Shown here one piece after another: positions 7,852-15,516 of a DNA stretch of 18,772 nucleotides. Origin of the DNA: CAVQBP01 sp964448105 (lineage in GTDB: Bacteria; Bacteroidota; Ignavibacteria; Ignavibacteriales; Ignavibacteriaceae); NCBI GenBank assembly GCA_964448105.1, contig CAYUVK010000102.1, forward strand, positions 1 to 18,772. The letters are read 5' to 3'. The position numbers and the translations under genes were made by a program. Every line of letters starts with the position of its first letter. The stretch's first letter is position 1. The notes under the pieces were generated by a model. It did no database searches, had not been told where the DNA came from, and saw nothing but the letters and a program-made list of their open reading frames with translations.

Positions 7852-8685
7852 CTAACTGCTAAAAGTCTCCCCTATATTATATGTTCCAAACTTTCTAATA
7901 TTATTCGAAATTTCCGCAAGATTATTAATTGCTAAAACAATCCTTTCATCCTCAAGATTTCCAAGAAGATCAACATAAAAAGTATATTGAAAAGGCTTTT
8001 GCGGAATCGGACGCGATTCAATTTTCACCAAATCAATATCTCTAAGAGCAAATACGCTTAGCGCTTTGAATAATGCTCCCGGTATACTCTTTAATTCAAA
8101 ACATATTGAAGTCTTAGGATTTTTGATCTTTAAACTGCTTTTTTTCTGACTAATAACTAGGAACCTTGTATAATTTTCTTTGTTGTTTTGAATATTGCTT
8201 TCCAATACTTCAAGATTGTAGAATTCTGCCGCTTCGATACTTGCAATAGCAGCCGAGGGTTCTGTTTTATTTTCAAGAGCCAGTATTGCGGCACCCGCAG
8301 TATCATATGCCGGGGTTATATGAGTCCTTTTAAATCTCTTTAGAAATTCGGAGCACTGTCCTAAGGCCTGAGGATGGGAATAAATTCTTTTAATCTCTTG
8401 AAGTTTGTATTTTTTTTGTGCGATTAAATGATGATTAATCTGTAAATTTAGTTCACCGACAATGGTCAAAGAATATTTTAATAATAAATCATAAGTCTCA
8501 AACACACTACCATACAGCGTATTTTCAATAGGAACAATTCCAAAATCAACTTTTCTGTTTTTTACATTTGAAAAAACTTCATCGAAGGAATATGACGGCA
8601 CATTAGTTACTTCTTCACCAAAATAAAATTTAGAAGCAATTTCACTGAATGCACCATGTTCGCCTTGGAATGCTACTTTTTTCAT
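7852..8685 (-). CDS. pheA: Prephenate dehydratase (PheA)
   Basis: It converts prephenate to phenylpyruvate, the committed step to phenylalanine. At 277 residues it is the monofunctional type, with no chorismate mutase domain. The catalytic domain shows VAFQGEHGAFSE at the start, IVPIENTLYGSV, IYSHPQALGQC, AAIASIEAAE and NYTRFLVI, where Thr173-Arg-Phe is the conserved TRF motif. The C-terminal ACT domain (about 191-270) has GALFKAL and IESRP, the segments that bind phenylalanine for feedback inhibition, so allosteric control by Phe is expected. Translation starts at the ATG at 8685 with little Shine-Dalgarno. It follows coaE across a structured repeat. A chorismate mutase, which makes its substrate, is encoded three genes downstream as part of the MltG fusion. 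Confidence 0.97.
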   Translation of the reverse strand: MKKVAFQGEHGAFSEIASKFYFGEEVTNVPSYSFDEVFSNVKNRKVDFGIVPIENTLYGSVFETYDLLLKYSLTIVGELNLQINHHLIAQKKYKLQEIKRIYSHPQALGQCSEFLKRFKRTHITPAYDTAGAAILALENKTEPSAAIASIEAAEFYNLEVLESNIQNNKENYTRFLVISQKKSSLKIKNPKTSICFELKSIPGALFKALSVFALRDIDLVKIESRPIPQKPFQYTFYVDLLGNLEDERIVLAINNLAEISNNIRKFGTYNIGETFSS

Positions 8686-8728
8686 TTTATTTAATATTAA
8701 TTATTAATTTTTTTTTCTCAATACAATA

Positions 8729-8812
8729 GAACACGGATTTGACGGATTAGATTGATTAAGGCGGATTATTTCCGATCTGTTAAAATCCGCCGCATCAGTT
8801 CAATCCGTGTTC
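8729..8812. repeat. Nested palindromic (REP-like) repeat
   Basis: An 84-base element between coaE and pheA. The outer arms GAACACGGATT (8729-8739) and AATCCGTGTTC (8802-8812) are perfectly complementary. Inside, GGCGGATT (8760-8767) pairs with AATCCGCC (8784-8791). The core GGATT/AATCC recurs further (for example GACGGATT at about 8741). It ends two bases from the coaE stop codon and is richer in G+C than its surroundings. It lacks a T-run on either strand, so it is not a typical terminator. This form suggests a dispersed intergenic repeat. Confidence 0.7.
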
Positions 8813-8814
8813 CA

Positions 8815-9417
8815 TTAAATACCTTTTAAAACAGTAATTAATAAATCCGCTTTCTTTTTTAAATCATCCAGGCTTCCATTATTCTCAAAAATAAAATCAG
8901 CTTGTTTTCTTTTTTCAGTATCAGGAATTTGATTTTCGTTTCTCTTTAAAAATTGTTCTTCGGAAAAATTATCAAATTCAACTTTTCTTTTTAACCTTAA
9001 TTTTTCTTCAGCAGTTATAAGAATAACATAATCAAAATACTTTTCCATTTCAGCTTCATAAATCAATGCAGCTTCGGCAAACACTAAATCGAAGCTATTT
9101 AATTTTTCAGAGATTAAAATATTAACTTTTTCAATAACTTTTGGGTGTATAATTGAATTTATTTTAATAACATTCTGCGGGTTTGAGAAAATTCTTTCTG
9201 ATAAGAATTTCTTGTTTATTTCCCCGTTTATAAAAGATTCTTTCCCGAATTCTTTTTGAACTTTTAGCTTAACTTCTTTATCTGAAACCAGTATTTGCTT
9301 CGACACCTCATCAACATTAATAACAGGATAACCTTTACCGGAGATAAAATTTGCGAAAGTAGATTTACCGGATCCTATTCCTCCGGTAATTGCAGCTTTT
9401 ATTTTCTTAATTTTCAT
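8815..9417 (-). CDS. coaE: Dephospho-CoA kinase (CoaE)
   Basis: It catalyses the last step of coenzyme A synthesis, ATP-dependent phosphorylation of the 3'-hydroxyl of dephospho-CoA, in the cytoplasm. At 200 residues it has the normal length. The P-loop GGIGSGKST is at residues 12-20, followed by NVDEVSKQ (the DxD-like acidic site at the substrate end), IIHPKVIEKV, VFAEAALIYEAEMEKYFDYVI and the late RNENQIPDTEKRKQADFIFENNG segment typical of the family. The ATG at 9417 has no obvious Shine-Dalgarno. It lies 45 bases downstream of rny and probably shares its transcript. Confidence 0.97.
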   Translation of the reverse strand: MKIKKIKAAITGGIGSGKSTFANFISGKGYPVINVDEVSKQILVSDKEVKLKVQKEFGKESFINGEINKKFLSERIFSNPQNVIKINSIIHPKVIEKVNILISEKLNSFDLVFAEAALIYEAEMEKYFDYVILITAEEKLRLKRKVEFDNFSEEQFLKRNENQIPDTEKRKQADFIFENNGSLDDLKKKADLLITVLKGI

Positions 9418-9462
9418 ACCAAATAAAAAATTGGAAATGAAGGATTATAAAGTCCGCATTCA

Positions 9463-11037
9463 TTATCGTGCATAACCAATTTTTCTGACTTCGCGAATTA
9501 CAGTTACTTTTATTTGTCCCGGGTATTCCATTTCACCTTCAATCTTAGAAGCAATATCGTGCGCTAATTTATCTGCAACCAGATCATCAATTTTATCATG
9601 TTCAACGACTACTCTAATTTCTCTTCCAGCTTGTATTGCATAAGTTTTAGCGACACCTTCAAATGATTTAGCAAGCGCTTCTAAGGTTTCCAATCTTTTA
9701 ACGTAACCTTCAAGAGGTTCTCTTCTTGCACCGGGTCTTGCACCGCTAACTGCGTCTGCAGCTTGTACAAGAGGGGCAATCGGGTGTTCCATTTCAATAT
9801 CTTCATGATGTGAACCAACTGCATTTACAACAATCGGATGTTCTCTATATTTTTTTGTAAGATGGTAACCAAGTAAAGCATGCGGACCTTCGACACTTTT
9901 ATCCACTGTTTTACCTATATCGTGAAGCAAACCGGCTCTTTTTGCTAAAATTGGATCCAAACCCACTTCAGCAGCCATTATCCCTGTAAGATATGCAACT
10001 TCGATACTATGCTGGAGTAAATTCTGACCATAGCTCGATCGATATTTCATTTTACCGATATGTTTAATCAATTCACTATGCATATTGTGCAAACCAAGCT
10101 GCATTATGGTATTTTCTCCCTCACGAACCATCTCTTCTTCAAGTTCCTGCTTAACCTTTTCTACAACCTCTTCAATTCTAGCAGGATGAATTCTTCCGTC
10201 TGCAATAAGTCGTTCTAAGGAAACTCTGGCAACTTCTCTTCTGAATTGATCGAAAGATGAAAGAATAACCGCTTCCGGTGTATCATCAACAATAACATCT
10301 ACGCCGGTTACAGCTTCAAAAGAACGGATATTTCTCCCCTCTTTTCCAATTATTCTTCCTTTCATTTCGTCATTCTGGATTTGAACAACAGAAACAGTCG
10401 TTTCTATTGCATAATCAGCAGCACTTCTTTGGATGGCTTGAACAATTATTTTTTGTGCGTCTCTTTTAGCATCAACTTTAGCTTGATCGTGAATTTCCTT
10501 TACTCTTTGAGCACTATCAACTCTGGCTTGATTCATAAGGTTTTCCATAAGCATTTTTTTTGCTTCCGAGGTAGTTAAACCTGAAATTTTTTCAAGCCTT
10601 AAGTTTTGTTCTTCTTCTAGTTTTTTTACTTCTAAACTTTTTGATTCATATTCTTTTTTCAGATTCAGTAAATCTTTTTCAGACTGTTTATTTTCCTTTT
10701 CTTTTTTCAGAACAAGTTCAAATTTCTTTTCAATATTTTCTTCACGAACACCTAACTGTTTTTCTAAATTATTAAACTTTTGTTTCTTTTGATTTACTTC
10801 GTTATCAAAATCAACTTTCTTTTTGTACCATTCGTCTTTTACCTCTAGTAATTTTTCTCTCTTTAAGTTATTTGCTTCTTTTTGTGCATCACTAATAATT
10901 TGCTTAGCCCGTTCTTCAGCCGAAACTATACTTTTTTTCCCAACCTTCGAATTAAAAACCCATCCGATATAAAAAAACAAAGCAACGAGGATAATCACCA
11001 TTGGTATAAGAAATAAAATATCCATATTTATATTCAT
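9463..11037 (-). CDS. rny: Ribonuclease Y
   Basis: A membrane-anchored endoribonuclease that starts turnover of many mRNAs. At 524 residues it has the full family architecture. A single N-terminal membrane helix (about 6-28) is followed by a long Lys/Glu-rich coiled coil (about 38-200). A KH RNA-binding domain follows, with GRIIGKEGRNIRSFE from residue 227. The HD phosphohydrolase domain has LLHDIGK with His372-Asp373 and the family-typical GSHHEDIE and ADAVSGARPGARRE. The start is clear: ATG at 11037 behind GGAGGAAGT, the strongest Shine-Dalgarno in the window. That site is only about 30 bases from the end of the structured RNA at 11067-11285, so the RNA could be the 5' leader of this mRNA or an independent transcript ahead of it. 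Confidence 0.98.
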   Translation of the reverse strand: MNINMDILFLIPMVIILVALFFYIGWVFNSKVGKKSIVSAEERAKQIISDAQKEANNLKREKLLEVKDEWYKKKVDFDNEVNQKKQKFNNLEKQLGVREENIEKKFELVLKKEKENKQSEKDLLNLKKEYESKSLEVKKLEEEQNLRLEKISGLTTSEAKKMLMENLMNQARVDSAQRVKEIHDQAKVDAKRDAQKIIVQAIQRSAADYAIETTVSVVQIQNDEMKGRIIGKEGRNIRSFEAVTGVDVIVDDTPEAVILSSFDQFRREVARVSLERLIADGRIHPARIEEVVEKVKQELEEEMVREGENTIMQLGLHNMHSELIKHIGKMKYRSSYGQNLLQHSIEVAYLTGIMAAEVGLDPILAKRAGLLHDIGKTVDKSVEGPHALLGYHLTKKYREHPIVVNAVGSHHEDIEMEHPIAPLVQAADAVSGARPGARREPLEGYVKRLETLEALAKSFEGVAKTYAIQAGREIRVVVEHDKIDDLVADKLAHDIASKIEGEMEYPGQIKVTVIREVRKIGYAR

Positions 11038-11066
11038 ACTTCCTCCAATGCGGGGTTATAATTAAT

Positions 11067-11285
11067 ACCATCTCCGCCAGCACTGATTAATAGGAAAAAC
11101 CCTATTTTCATCAGTTTTGGGAATCAGCTCGAACGCTTTTTGCTTCCACTGTTTCGAATTTCTCTGACTCAAAGGTCAGTTCGAAAATCCCGGCAGAACC
11201 GGGTTGAGGCCTGCAATAGACGCCGTAAGTCAAACTCCCTATGAATTGGTGTTAGTTTTTCATATTGTTGAGCTGACGGAGCGGT
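11067..11285 (-). ncRNA. ssrS: Probable 6S RNA
   Basis: About 219 bases between zapA and rny. Read on the minus strand, the ends pair: ACCGCTCCGTCAGC (11285-11272) with GCTGGCGGAGATGGT (11081-11067), one G-U pair and a small mismatch. Internal stems include an apical one, TTTCGAA with TTCGAAA around CTGAC/GTCAG (11152-11186), a CCCGG/CCGGG hairpin (11189-11203), and a hairpin at 11083-11114 with CTGAT/ATCAG and six more pairs. A long closed rod with loops, about 200 bases long, directly downstream of zapA is the known setting of 6S RNA, which binds sigma70-type RNA polymerase. The identity rests on synteny and shape, not on a covariance-model match. An alternative is a leader RNA of rny. Confidence 0.7.
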
Positions 11286-11296
11286 ACAATAAGTTT

Positions 11297-11593
11297 TTAA
11301 GATGGGTCTGGTACTGCTGGATCGTTTAACAGAAGCTTTAGCTTTTTAATCTTATCCGCGGCTTGAATAACAAATTCTCTATTTTTATTTTTTTCCAGAA
11401 ATAAATCATATGCTATATTTAAACAAGCAATAATCGCGATAGTTTGAGCTGGCTGATCCGGAAGTTCCTCTTTTGTCTCTTCCATTACTTTATTAACATA
11501 AATAGCTAATTCTTTGGCTATTTCTTCATTTTCTACCAGCAAAGAATATTCTTTTTCAAATATTTTTATTTTAAGCTTCTTTTTGTCCGCCAT
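11297..11593 (-). CDS. zapA: Cell division protein ZapA
   Basis: A small FtsZ-binding protein that bundles FtsZ filaments at the division ring. At 98 residues it has the usual length for this family. The globular head (about 5-40) begins KLKIKIFEKEYSLLVENEE, and the C-terminal coiled coil (about 55-92) contains TIAIIACLNIAYDLFLEK, typical of the conserved ZapA helix. The ATG at 11593 has GGAA about ten bases upstream. The order pheT, small coiled-coil gene, zapA, RNA, rny suggests a conserved division/RNA cluster. Confidence 0.92.
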   Translation of the reverse strand: MADKKKLKIKIFEKEYSLLVENEEIAKELAIYVNKVMEETKEELPDQPAQTIAIIACLNIAYDLFLEKNKNREFVIQAADKIKKLKLLLNDPAVPDPS

Positions 11594-11631
11594 TATACCA
11601 TTTCCATCATACGACCAGTAAAATTAAGAAC

Positions 11632-11955
11632 TTAAATTTGCCTGTCTGCCGACAGGTGATAATCTATTCTTGAAATTAAATCTTTTAATTTAACTTTTAA
11701 TGTTTCGCGCTCCTTTAAATTTAATGAATTTATCATATCATTTTCAGAATCATTCTGAAGTTTTTTGATCTCATTCTGCATATTTTCTATTTTCTTCTGC
11801 AGAACCAGATTTTCTTTTGTATATGAAGATAACATATTCTCAAGTTCTTTATTTCTTTTAATTGCATCCTGATTATTATGTTTTAAAATTGAAACTTGTG
11901 TTTCAATTTTTTCAAGATCTTTTAAGAGAACATCATATTTAGTTAAATCAGGCAA
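11632..11955 (-). CDS. Small coiled-coil protein next to ZapA
   Basis: A 107-residue protein, nearly all predicted coiled coil (about 5-95), rich in Lys, Glu, Asn and Leu heptads such as LKDLEKIETQVSILK. I do not recognise a named family. Its place between pheT and zapA, its size and its composition suggest a ZapB-like or other division-ring partner of ZapA; this is inference. It starts with TTG at 11955 immediately after the pheT stop with no gap. The Shine-Dalgarno AAGAGGA (11962-11968) lies inside the last pheT codons, so translation is presumably coupled. Its last residues, LSADRQI, are encoded by a palindromic repeat, so the native C-terminus has probably been replaced or extended. Confidence 0.8.
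   Translation of the reverse strand: MPDLTKYDVLLKDLEKIETQVSILKHNNQDAIKRNKELENMLSSYTKENLVLQKKIENMQNEIKKLQNDSENDMINSLNLKERETLKVKLKDLISRIDYHLSADRQI
11641..11656. repeat. Short palindrome inside a coding 3' end
   Basis: CCTGTC and GACAGG flank the four-base loop TGCC. The unit is richer in G+C than the surrounding AT-rich gene and encodes most of the last seven residues of the coiled-coil gene. It resembles dispersed palindromes of the CCTGTCNGCNGACAGG type that I associate with many genomes of this kind (from memory, not searched). Confidence 0.6.
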
Positions 11956-14361
11956 TTAATTTCCTCTTAAACTTGCGTCAAATTTCTTTTCAATTTGTGA
12001 AATAAGATCCGTAAAATCTTTTTCAACTTCCTCTTCAGTTAAAGTTCTTTCATTTGAATAATATTCCAAAGAAAATGCCATACTTTTCTTATCTTCACCT
12101 AATTTTTCACTTTCAAAAAGATCGAAAATTTCAACGGATTTTAAAATTTCCGCACCTTTTTCTTTTATGAACATTCTAACATCGGAATATTTTACCTTTT
12201 TATCAAATATAAAAGCAAAATCTCTATAAACTTTAGGGAATTTGTTGGGCTCTTTGAAAGCCTTAACTTTCCCAGGAATTTGCTTTAGCAACTCGATATT
12301 ATACTCAAAGCAGAAAACATCCTGTTCAATATCAAATTGCTTAAGAACTTCTTTTTTTAATTTCCCACCAGAACCAATAACCGTATTTTTATAACTTTTG
12401 ACATATTTATAATCAAAAATTCTATCACCACCGTGATAATATGAATCATTTAAAACATTGTCAAGCAAAAAGTTATATTCGAACTGGTTTAATTTTCCTT
12501 TAAGGTCATAAAAATTAACTTCAATTTCAGGCTGATTCCATTCTTTTTTACTAGTTAATCCCGATATCAGAAATATTATTTTATTGTCTTCCGAGAAATC
12601 ATCAAAACTTTTTATTTCATTATTTTCTTTTTTGTTAAACACATGCCCTATTTCGAATAAAGAGAGATTCTTTTCTCCGACTTTAATATTGCGGGAAATA
12701 GTTTCTAATCCACCGGGAATTAAAGAAGTTCTTAAGAAAGCCATATCTAAGCTTTGCGGATTAAGTATTTTAATAGGATTGCCTGTAAGTAGAGATAGCT
12801 TTTCACTTTGTAAAGGATTATTTATAATTTCAAAAAAACCTAATGAAAGAGAGATATCGCGTATTTTATCAATCGGTCCGGCTTCATCAATTTTTTCATC
12901 CAATGTAATTGATATTTTATCTTGTGTTGGAATATTATCATATCCATTTATTCTTGCGATTTCTTCAATTAAATCGATTTCCCTTTCAATATCAGGCCGA
13001 AAAGTAGGAACCGAAACATGAAGCTCTTCTTCAGATTCAAAAATTGTTTTCATTCCTAATTTTTTCAGAACTTCAAGAATAGTATCCTTTGAAATTTCAA
13101 AGCCTAAAATTTTATTAACTCTTGCAAAACGGATTCGAACTTCCGTTCTCTCAATTTTATCAGGATAAGCATCAATAATACCTTTAGCAATTTTACCGCC
13201 GCTTAATTCCGAAATTAATTTAGCAGCCCTCTTTGCTGAAAAATCAGTACTATTAGGATCTATTCCCCTTTCAAACCTATAAGAAGCTTCCGTACTTAAA
13301 CCGATTATTTTTGATGTCTTACGGACGCTTGATGGATTAAAGTAAGCACTCTCAATTAAAATATTTTTTGTTTCATTACCTACTTCGGAATTTTCTCCGC
13401 CCATTACACCTGCAATTGCAACATCTTTTTCCGCATCACAAATCATTAAAGTTTCGGCAGGAAGTTTTCTTTCTTTAGAATCGAGAGTAACAAAAGCAGT
13501 TTCTTTTGTAGTGCTTTGTACTACTATTTTTTTCCCATTCAGATTATCTAAATCAAACGCATGGAGCGGCTGCCCTGTTTCATACATTACATAGTTTGAA
13601 ACATCGACAACATTATTAATAGGTCGTAGCCCAATATTTTTTAATCTTGTTTTTAACCATTCCGGAGAATCATTGATAGTAACACCGGTAACAATTTTCG
13701 AAGAATATCTCGGACAATTAATTTTATCAATTATTTCTACCTTTGCATATTTACTAACATCTTCGGCTTCCTCCTTAATTTCAATTGAAGGAATTTTTAA
13801 TTCCAGACTAAATATTGCAGCAAGATCTCTTGCAACACCAATATGTGATAATGCATCCGGACGGTTTGGCGTTATTCCGATTTCAAAAATAACATCATTT
13901 AAATTCAAGGCTTCTGTAATTGGAGTTCCTTCTTTTACACCATCAGTAAGAACCATTATACCGGAATGATCTTCACTCAGTTCTAATTCAGCTTCGGAAC
14001 AGATCATTCCAAAAGATTCCACCCCGCGAATTTTTGCTTTACCAATTTTAAAATTTCCTTTTGGTATGATTGTACCGATAGGAGCAAAAACAACTTTTTG
14101 TTCGGCCGCTACATTTGGAGCACCGCAAATTACTTGATAATCATCTTTACCAGCAGAAACAGTACAAAGAGATAATTTATCGGCATTCGGATGTTTTTTC
14201 TTTTCTTTTACATATCCAACTATAAAATCTTTATAAATTTCATTCTGGTTGATTACATCTTCAACTTCAAGCCCAGACATAGTTAATTTATCAGCTATTT
14301 CAGAAACGGCTATTCCGGATAAATCAATATAATCTTTTAACCAGTTTAAGGATATTTTCAA
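11956..14361 (-). CDS. pheT: Phenylalanyl-tRNA synthetase beta subunit
   Basis: The beta chain of the alpha2-beta2 enzyme that charges tRNA-Phe; it holds the tRNA-binding and editing parts. At 801 residues it has normal length. The start KISLNWLKDYID is typical. An EMAP-type tRNA-binding domain (about 40-150) contains HPNADKLSLCTV and QVICGAPNV. The B3/B4 editing region includes RPINNVVDVSNYVM and GQPLHAFD, with GVMGG further on. A B5 domain has RPDIEREIDLIEEIAR. The C-terminal FDX-ACB anticodon-binding domain starts near FPKVYRDFAF (about 705-800). The start codon is TTG at 14361, with GGGAG eight bases before it. It lies 67 bases after pheS, across a set of octamer repeats. Confidence 0.98.
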   Translation of the reverse strand: MKISLNWLKDYIDLSGIAVSEIADKLTMSGLEVEDVINQNEIYKDFIVGYVKEKKKHPNADKLSLCTVSAGKDDYQVICGAPNVAAEQKVVFAPIGTIIPKGNFKIGKAKIRGVESFGMICSEAELELSEDHSGIMVLTDGVKEGTPITEALNLNDVIFEIGITPNRPDALSHIGVARDLAAIFSLELKIPSIEIKEEAEDVSKYAKVEIIDKINCPRYSSKIVTGVTINDSPEWLKTRLKNIGLRPINNVVDVSNYVMYETGQPLHAFDLDNLNGKKIVVQSTTKETAFVTLDSKERKLPAETLMICDAEKDVAIAGVMGGENSEVGNETKNILIESAYFNPSSVRKTSKIIGLSTEASYRFERGIDPNSTDFSAKRAAKLISELSGGKIAKGIIDAYPDKIERTEVRIRFARVNKILGFEISKDTILEVLKKLGMKTIFESEEELHVSVPTFRPDIEREIDLIEEIARINGYDNIPTQDKISITLDEKIDEAGPIDKIRDISLSLGFFEIINNPLQSEKLSLLTGNPIKILNPQSLDMAFLRTSLIPGGLETISRNIKVGEKNLSLFEIGHVFNKKENNEIKSFDDFSEDNKIIFLISGLTSKKEWNQPEIEVNFYDLKGKLNQFEYNFLLDNVLNDSYYHGGDRIFDYKYVKSYKNTVIGSGGKLKKEVLKQFDIEQDVFCFEYNIELLKQIPGKVKAFKEPNKFPKVYRDFAFIFDKKVKYSDVRMFIKEKGAEILKSVEIFDLFESEKLGEDKKSMAFSLEYYSNERTLTEEEVEKDFTDLISQIEKKFDASLRGN

Positions 14362-14394
14362 CTCAATAGCTCCCTAATGAAGTTCAAGTTTATT

Positions 14395-14426
14395 AATCTT
14401 GTAATTTTGTAATCCTGTAATCTTGA
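14395..14426. repeat. Four tandem 8-base repeats
   Basis: Four imperfect octamers stand head to tail in the pheS-pheT spacer: AATCTTGT, AATTTTGT, AATCCTGT, AATCTTGA. They begin two bases past the pheS stop and fill about half the 67-base gap. On the transcribed strand they read as an ACARRATT series. They are too short and too few for CRISPR. Confidence 0.75.
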
Positions 14427-14428
14427 AA

Positions 14429-15442
14429 TTAGAATTGCTTTAAGAACCGCAAATCATTCTCAAAATAAATTCTAATATCGGGAATATTATATTTTAACAA
14501 TCCAATTCTTTCTATTCCCATTCCAAAAGCATAGCCTGTATATTTTTCTGAATCATATCCAACATATTTAAATACATTTGGATCAACCATCCCGCAACCC
14601 AAGATTTCCAGCCAACCGGACATTTTACAAACCCTGCAACCTTTACCGCTGCATAGAAAACACGTAATATCCATTTCTGCGCTTGGTTCGGTAAAAGGGA
14701 AAAAGCTTGGACGGAACCTGTACTTTATATTTTCACCGTAAAACTGTTTTGCAAAACCAACCAATGTACCTTTTAACTCACTGAAAGTCACATCTGTATC
14801 AACATAAAGCCCTTCAACCTGATGAAACATACAAAAGCTTCTTGAACTTATTGCTTCGTTTCTATAACACCTGCCGGGCATAATAACTCTCACCGGCGGT
14901 TGATGATTTTCCATTACCCTGATTTGAACAGGCGAAGTATGAGTACGAAGAAGAAAATCTTTGCTTAAGAAAAATGTATCCTGCATGTCTCTTGCAGGGT
15001 GATCATGTGGGAAATTTAAAGCTTCAAAATTGTTATAATCGGATTCAATTTCAGGCCCTTCAGAAACTGAAAAGCCCATTCCTTTAAAAATTGATCTTAT
15101 TTCATCTAGGGTTTGAGTTAAGAGATGTTTTCTTCCGATTTGTACCGGAGTACCTGGCAAAGTCAGATCAATTTCACCCTCTGCAGAAACTGAATTAGAT
15201 TCGAGCTTTTTCCTTATAGAATTAAATTTGTCAGTAACGGATGCCCTAAGAAAATTAAGTTCTTTTCCCAATAAGGGCTTATCTTCTTTTGGGACGGTTT
15301 TTAATTCTTCAAATAGATTTGCAATTAATCCATTCCTGCTAAGATATTTAATTCTGGCATCTTCAAGCTGCTTTGAATTTTTTACTTTCTCAATATCGCT
15401 TTCAAAAGATATTTTAATATTATTTATTTGTTCATCAAGCAT
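14429..15442 (-). CDS. pheS: Phenylalanyl-tRNA synthetase alpha subunit
   Basis: The catalytic chain of the phenylalanyl-tRNA synthetase; it activates phenylalanine and joins it to tRNA-Phe together with PheT. At 337 residues it is normal. An N-terminal coiled coil (about 1-85) precedes the class II core: GFSVSEGPEIESDYNNFEAL, HPARDMQDTFF, LLRTHTSPVQ, motif 2 around FHQVEG (206-211), and motif 3 with GYAFGMGIERIG (303-314). Residues 261-272 carry four cysteines (CxxCxxxxCxxC), seen in a subset of bacterial PheS and a possible metal site. It is preceded by a strong hairpin after rplT and has no clear Shine-Dalgarno before the ATG. Confidence 0.98.
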   Translation of the reverse strand: MLDEQINNIKISFESDIEKVKNSKQLEDARIKYLSRNGLIANLFEELKTVPKEDKPLLGKELNFLRASVTDKFNSIRKKLESNSVSAEGEIDLTLPGTPVQIGRKHLLTQTLDEIRSIFKGMGFSVSEGPEIESDYNNFEALNFPHDHPARDMQDTFFLSKDFLLRTHTSPVQIRVMENHQPPVRVIMPGRCYRNEAISSRSFCMFHQVEGLYVDTDVTFSELKGTLVGFAKQFYGENIKYRFRPSFFPFTEPSAEMDITCFLCSGKGCRVCKMSGWLEILGCGMVDPNVFKYVGYDSEKYTGYAFGMGIERIGLLKYNIPDIRIYFENDLRFLKQF

Positions 15443-15468
15443 AAGAATGATACGAAAATTTAAAATAA

Positions 15469-15511
15469 TACCCTCTTTAAAATAAAAAATAAATTTTTAT
15501 TAAAGAGGGTA
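15469..15511 (-). terminator. Hairpin between rplT and pheS
   Basis: Perfect 12-base arms TACCCTCTTTAA (15469-15480) and TTAAAGAGGGTA (15500-15511), extended by an A/T stem (ATAAAAA with TTTTTAT) inside the loop. On the minus strand it begins six bases past the rplT stop and is followed by TTATTTTAAATTTT, a broken T-run. It is probably a partial terminator or attenuator that separates ribosomal-protein expression from pheST. No leader peptide was seen in the 26 bases that remain before pheS. Confidence 0.65.
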
Positions 15512-15516
15512 AAAAA

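Noticed and set aside
10381..10578. Plus-strand open frame inside rny
   Set aside because: Antisense shadow of the rny coiled-coil region.
11067..11285. tmRNA, RNase P RNA or SRP RNA
   Set aside because: No tRNA-like CCA end or tag frame, no RNase P core motif and no SRP GNAR-loop domain; synteny with zapA favours 6S.
12584..13021. Plus-strand 145-codon open frame
   Set aside because: It is wholly inside pheT on the opposite strand; its composition mirrors pheT codons and no family is recognisable.
13673..13969. Plus-strand 98-codon open frame
   Set aside because: Antisense shadow of pheT with no independent signal.
14395..14426. CRISPR-like array
   Set aside because: Units are 8 bases with no spacers and no cas genes nearby.
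15228..15485. Plus-strand open frame over the pheS start
   Set aside because: Antisense to pheS; no ribosome site or domain.
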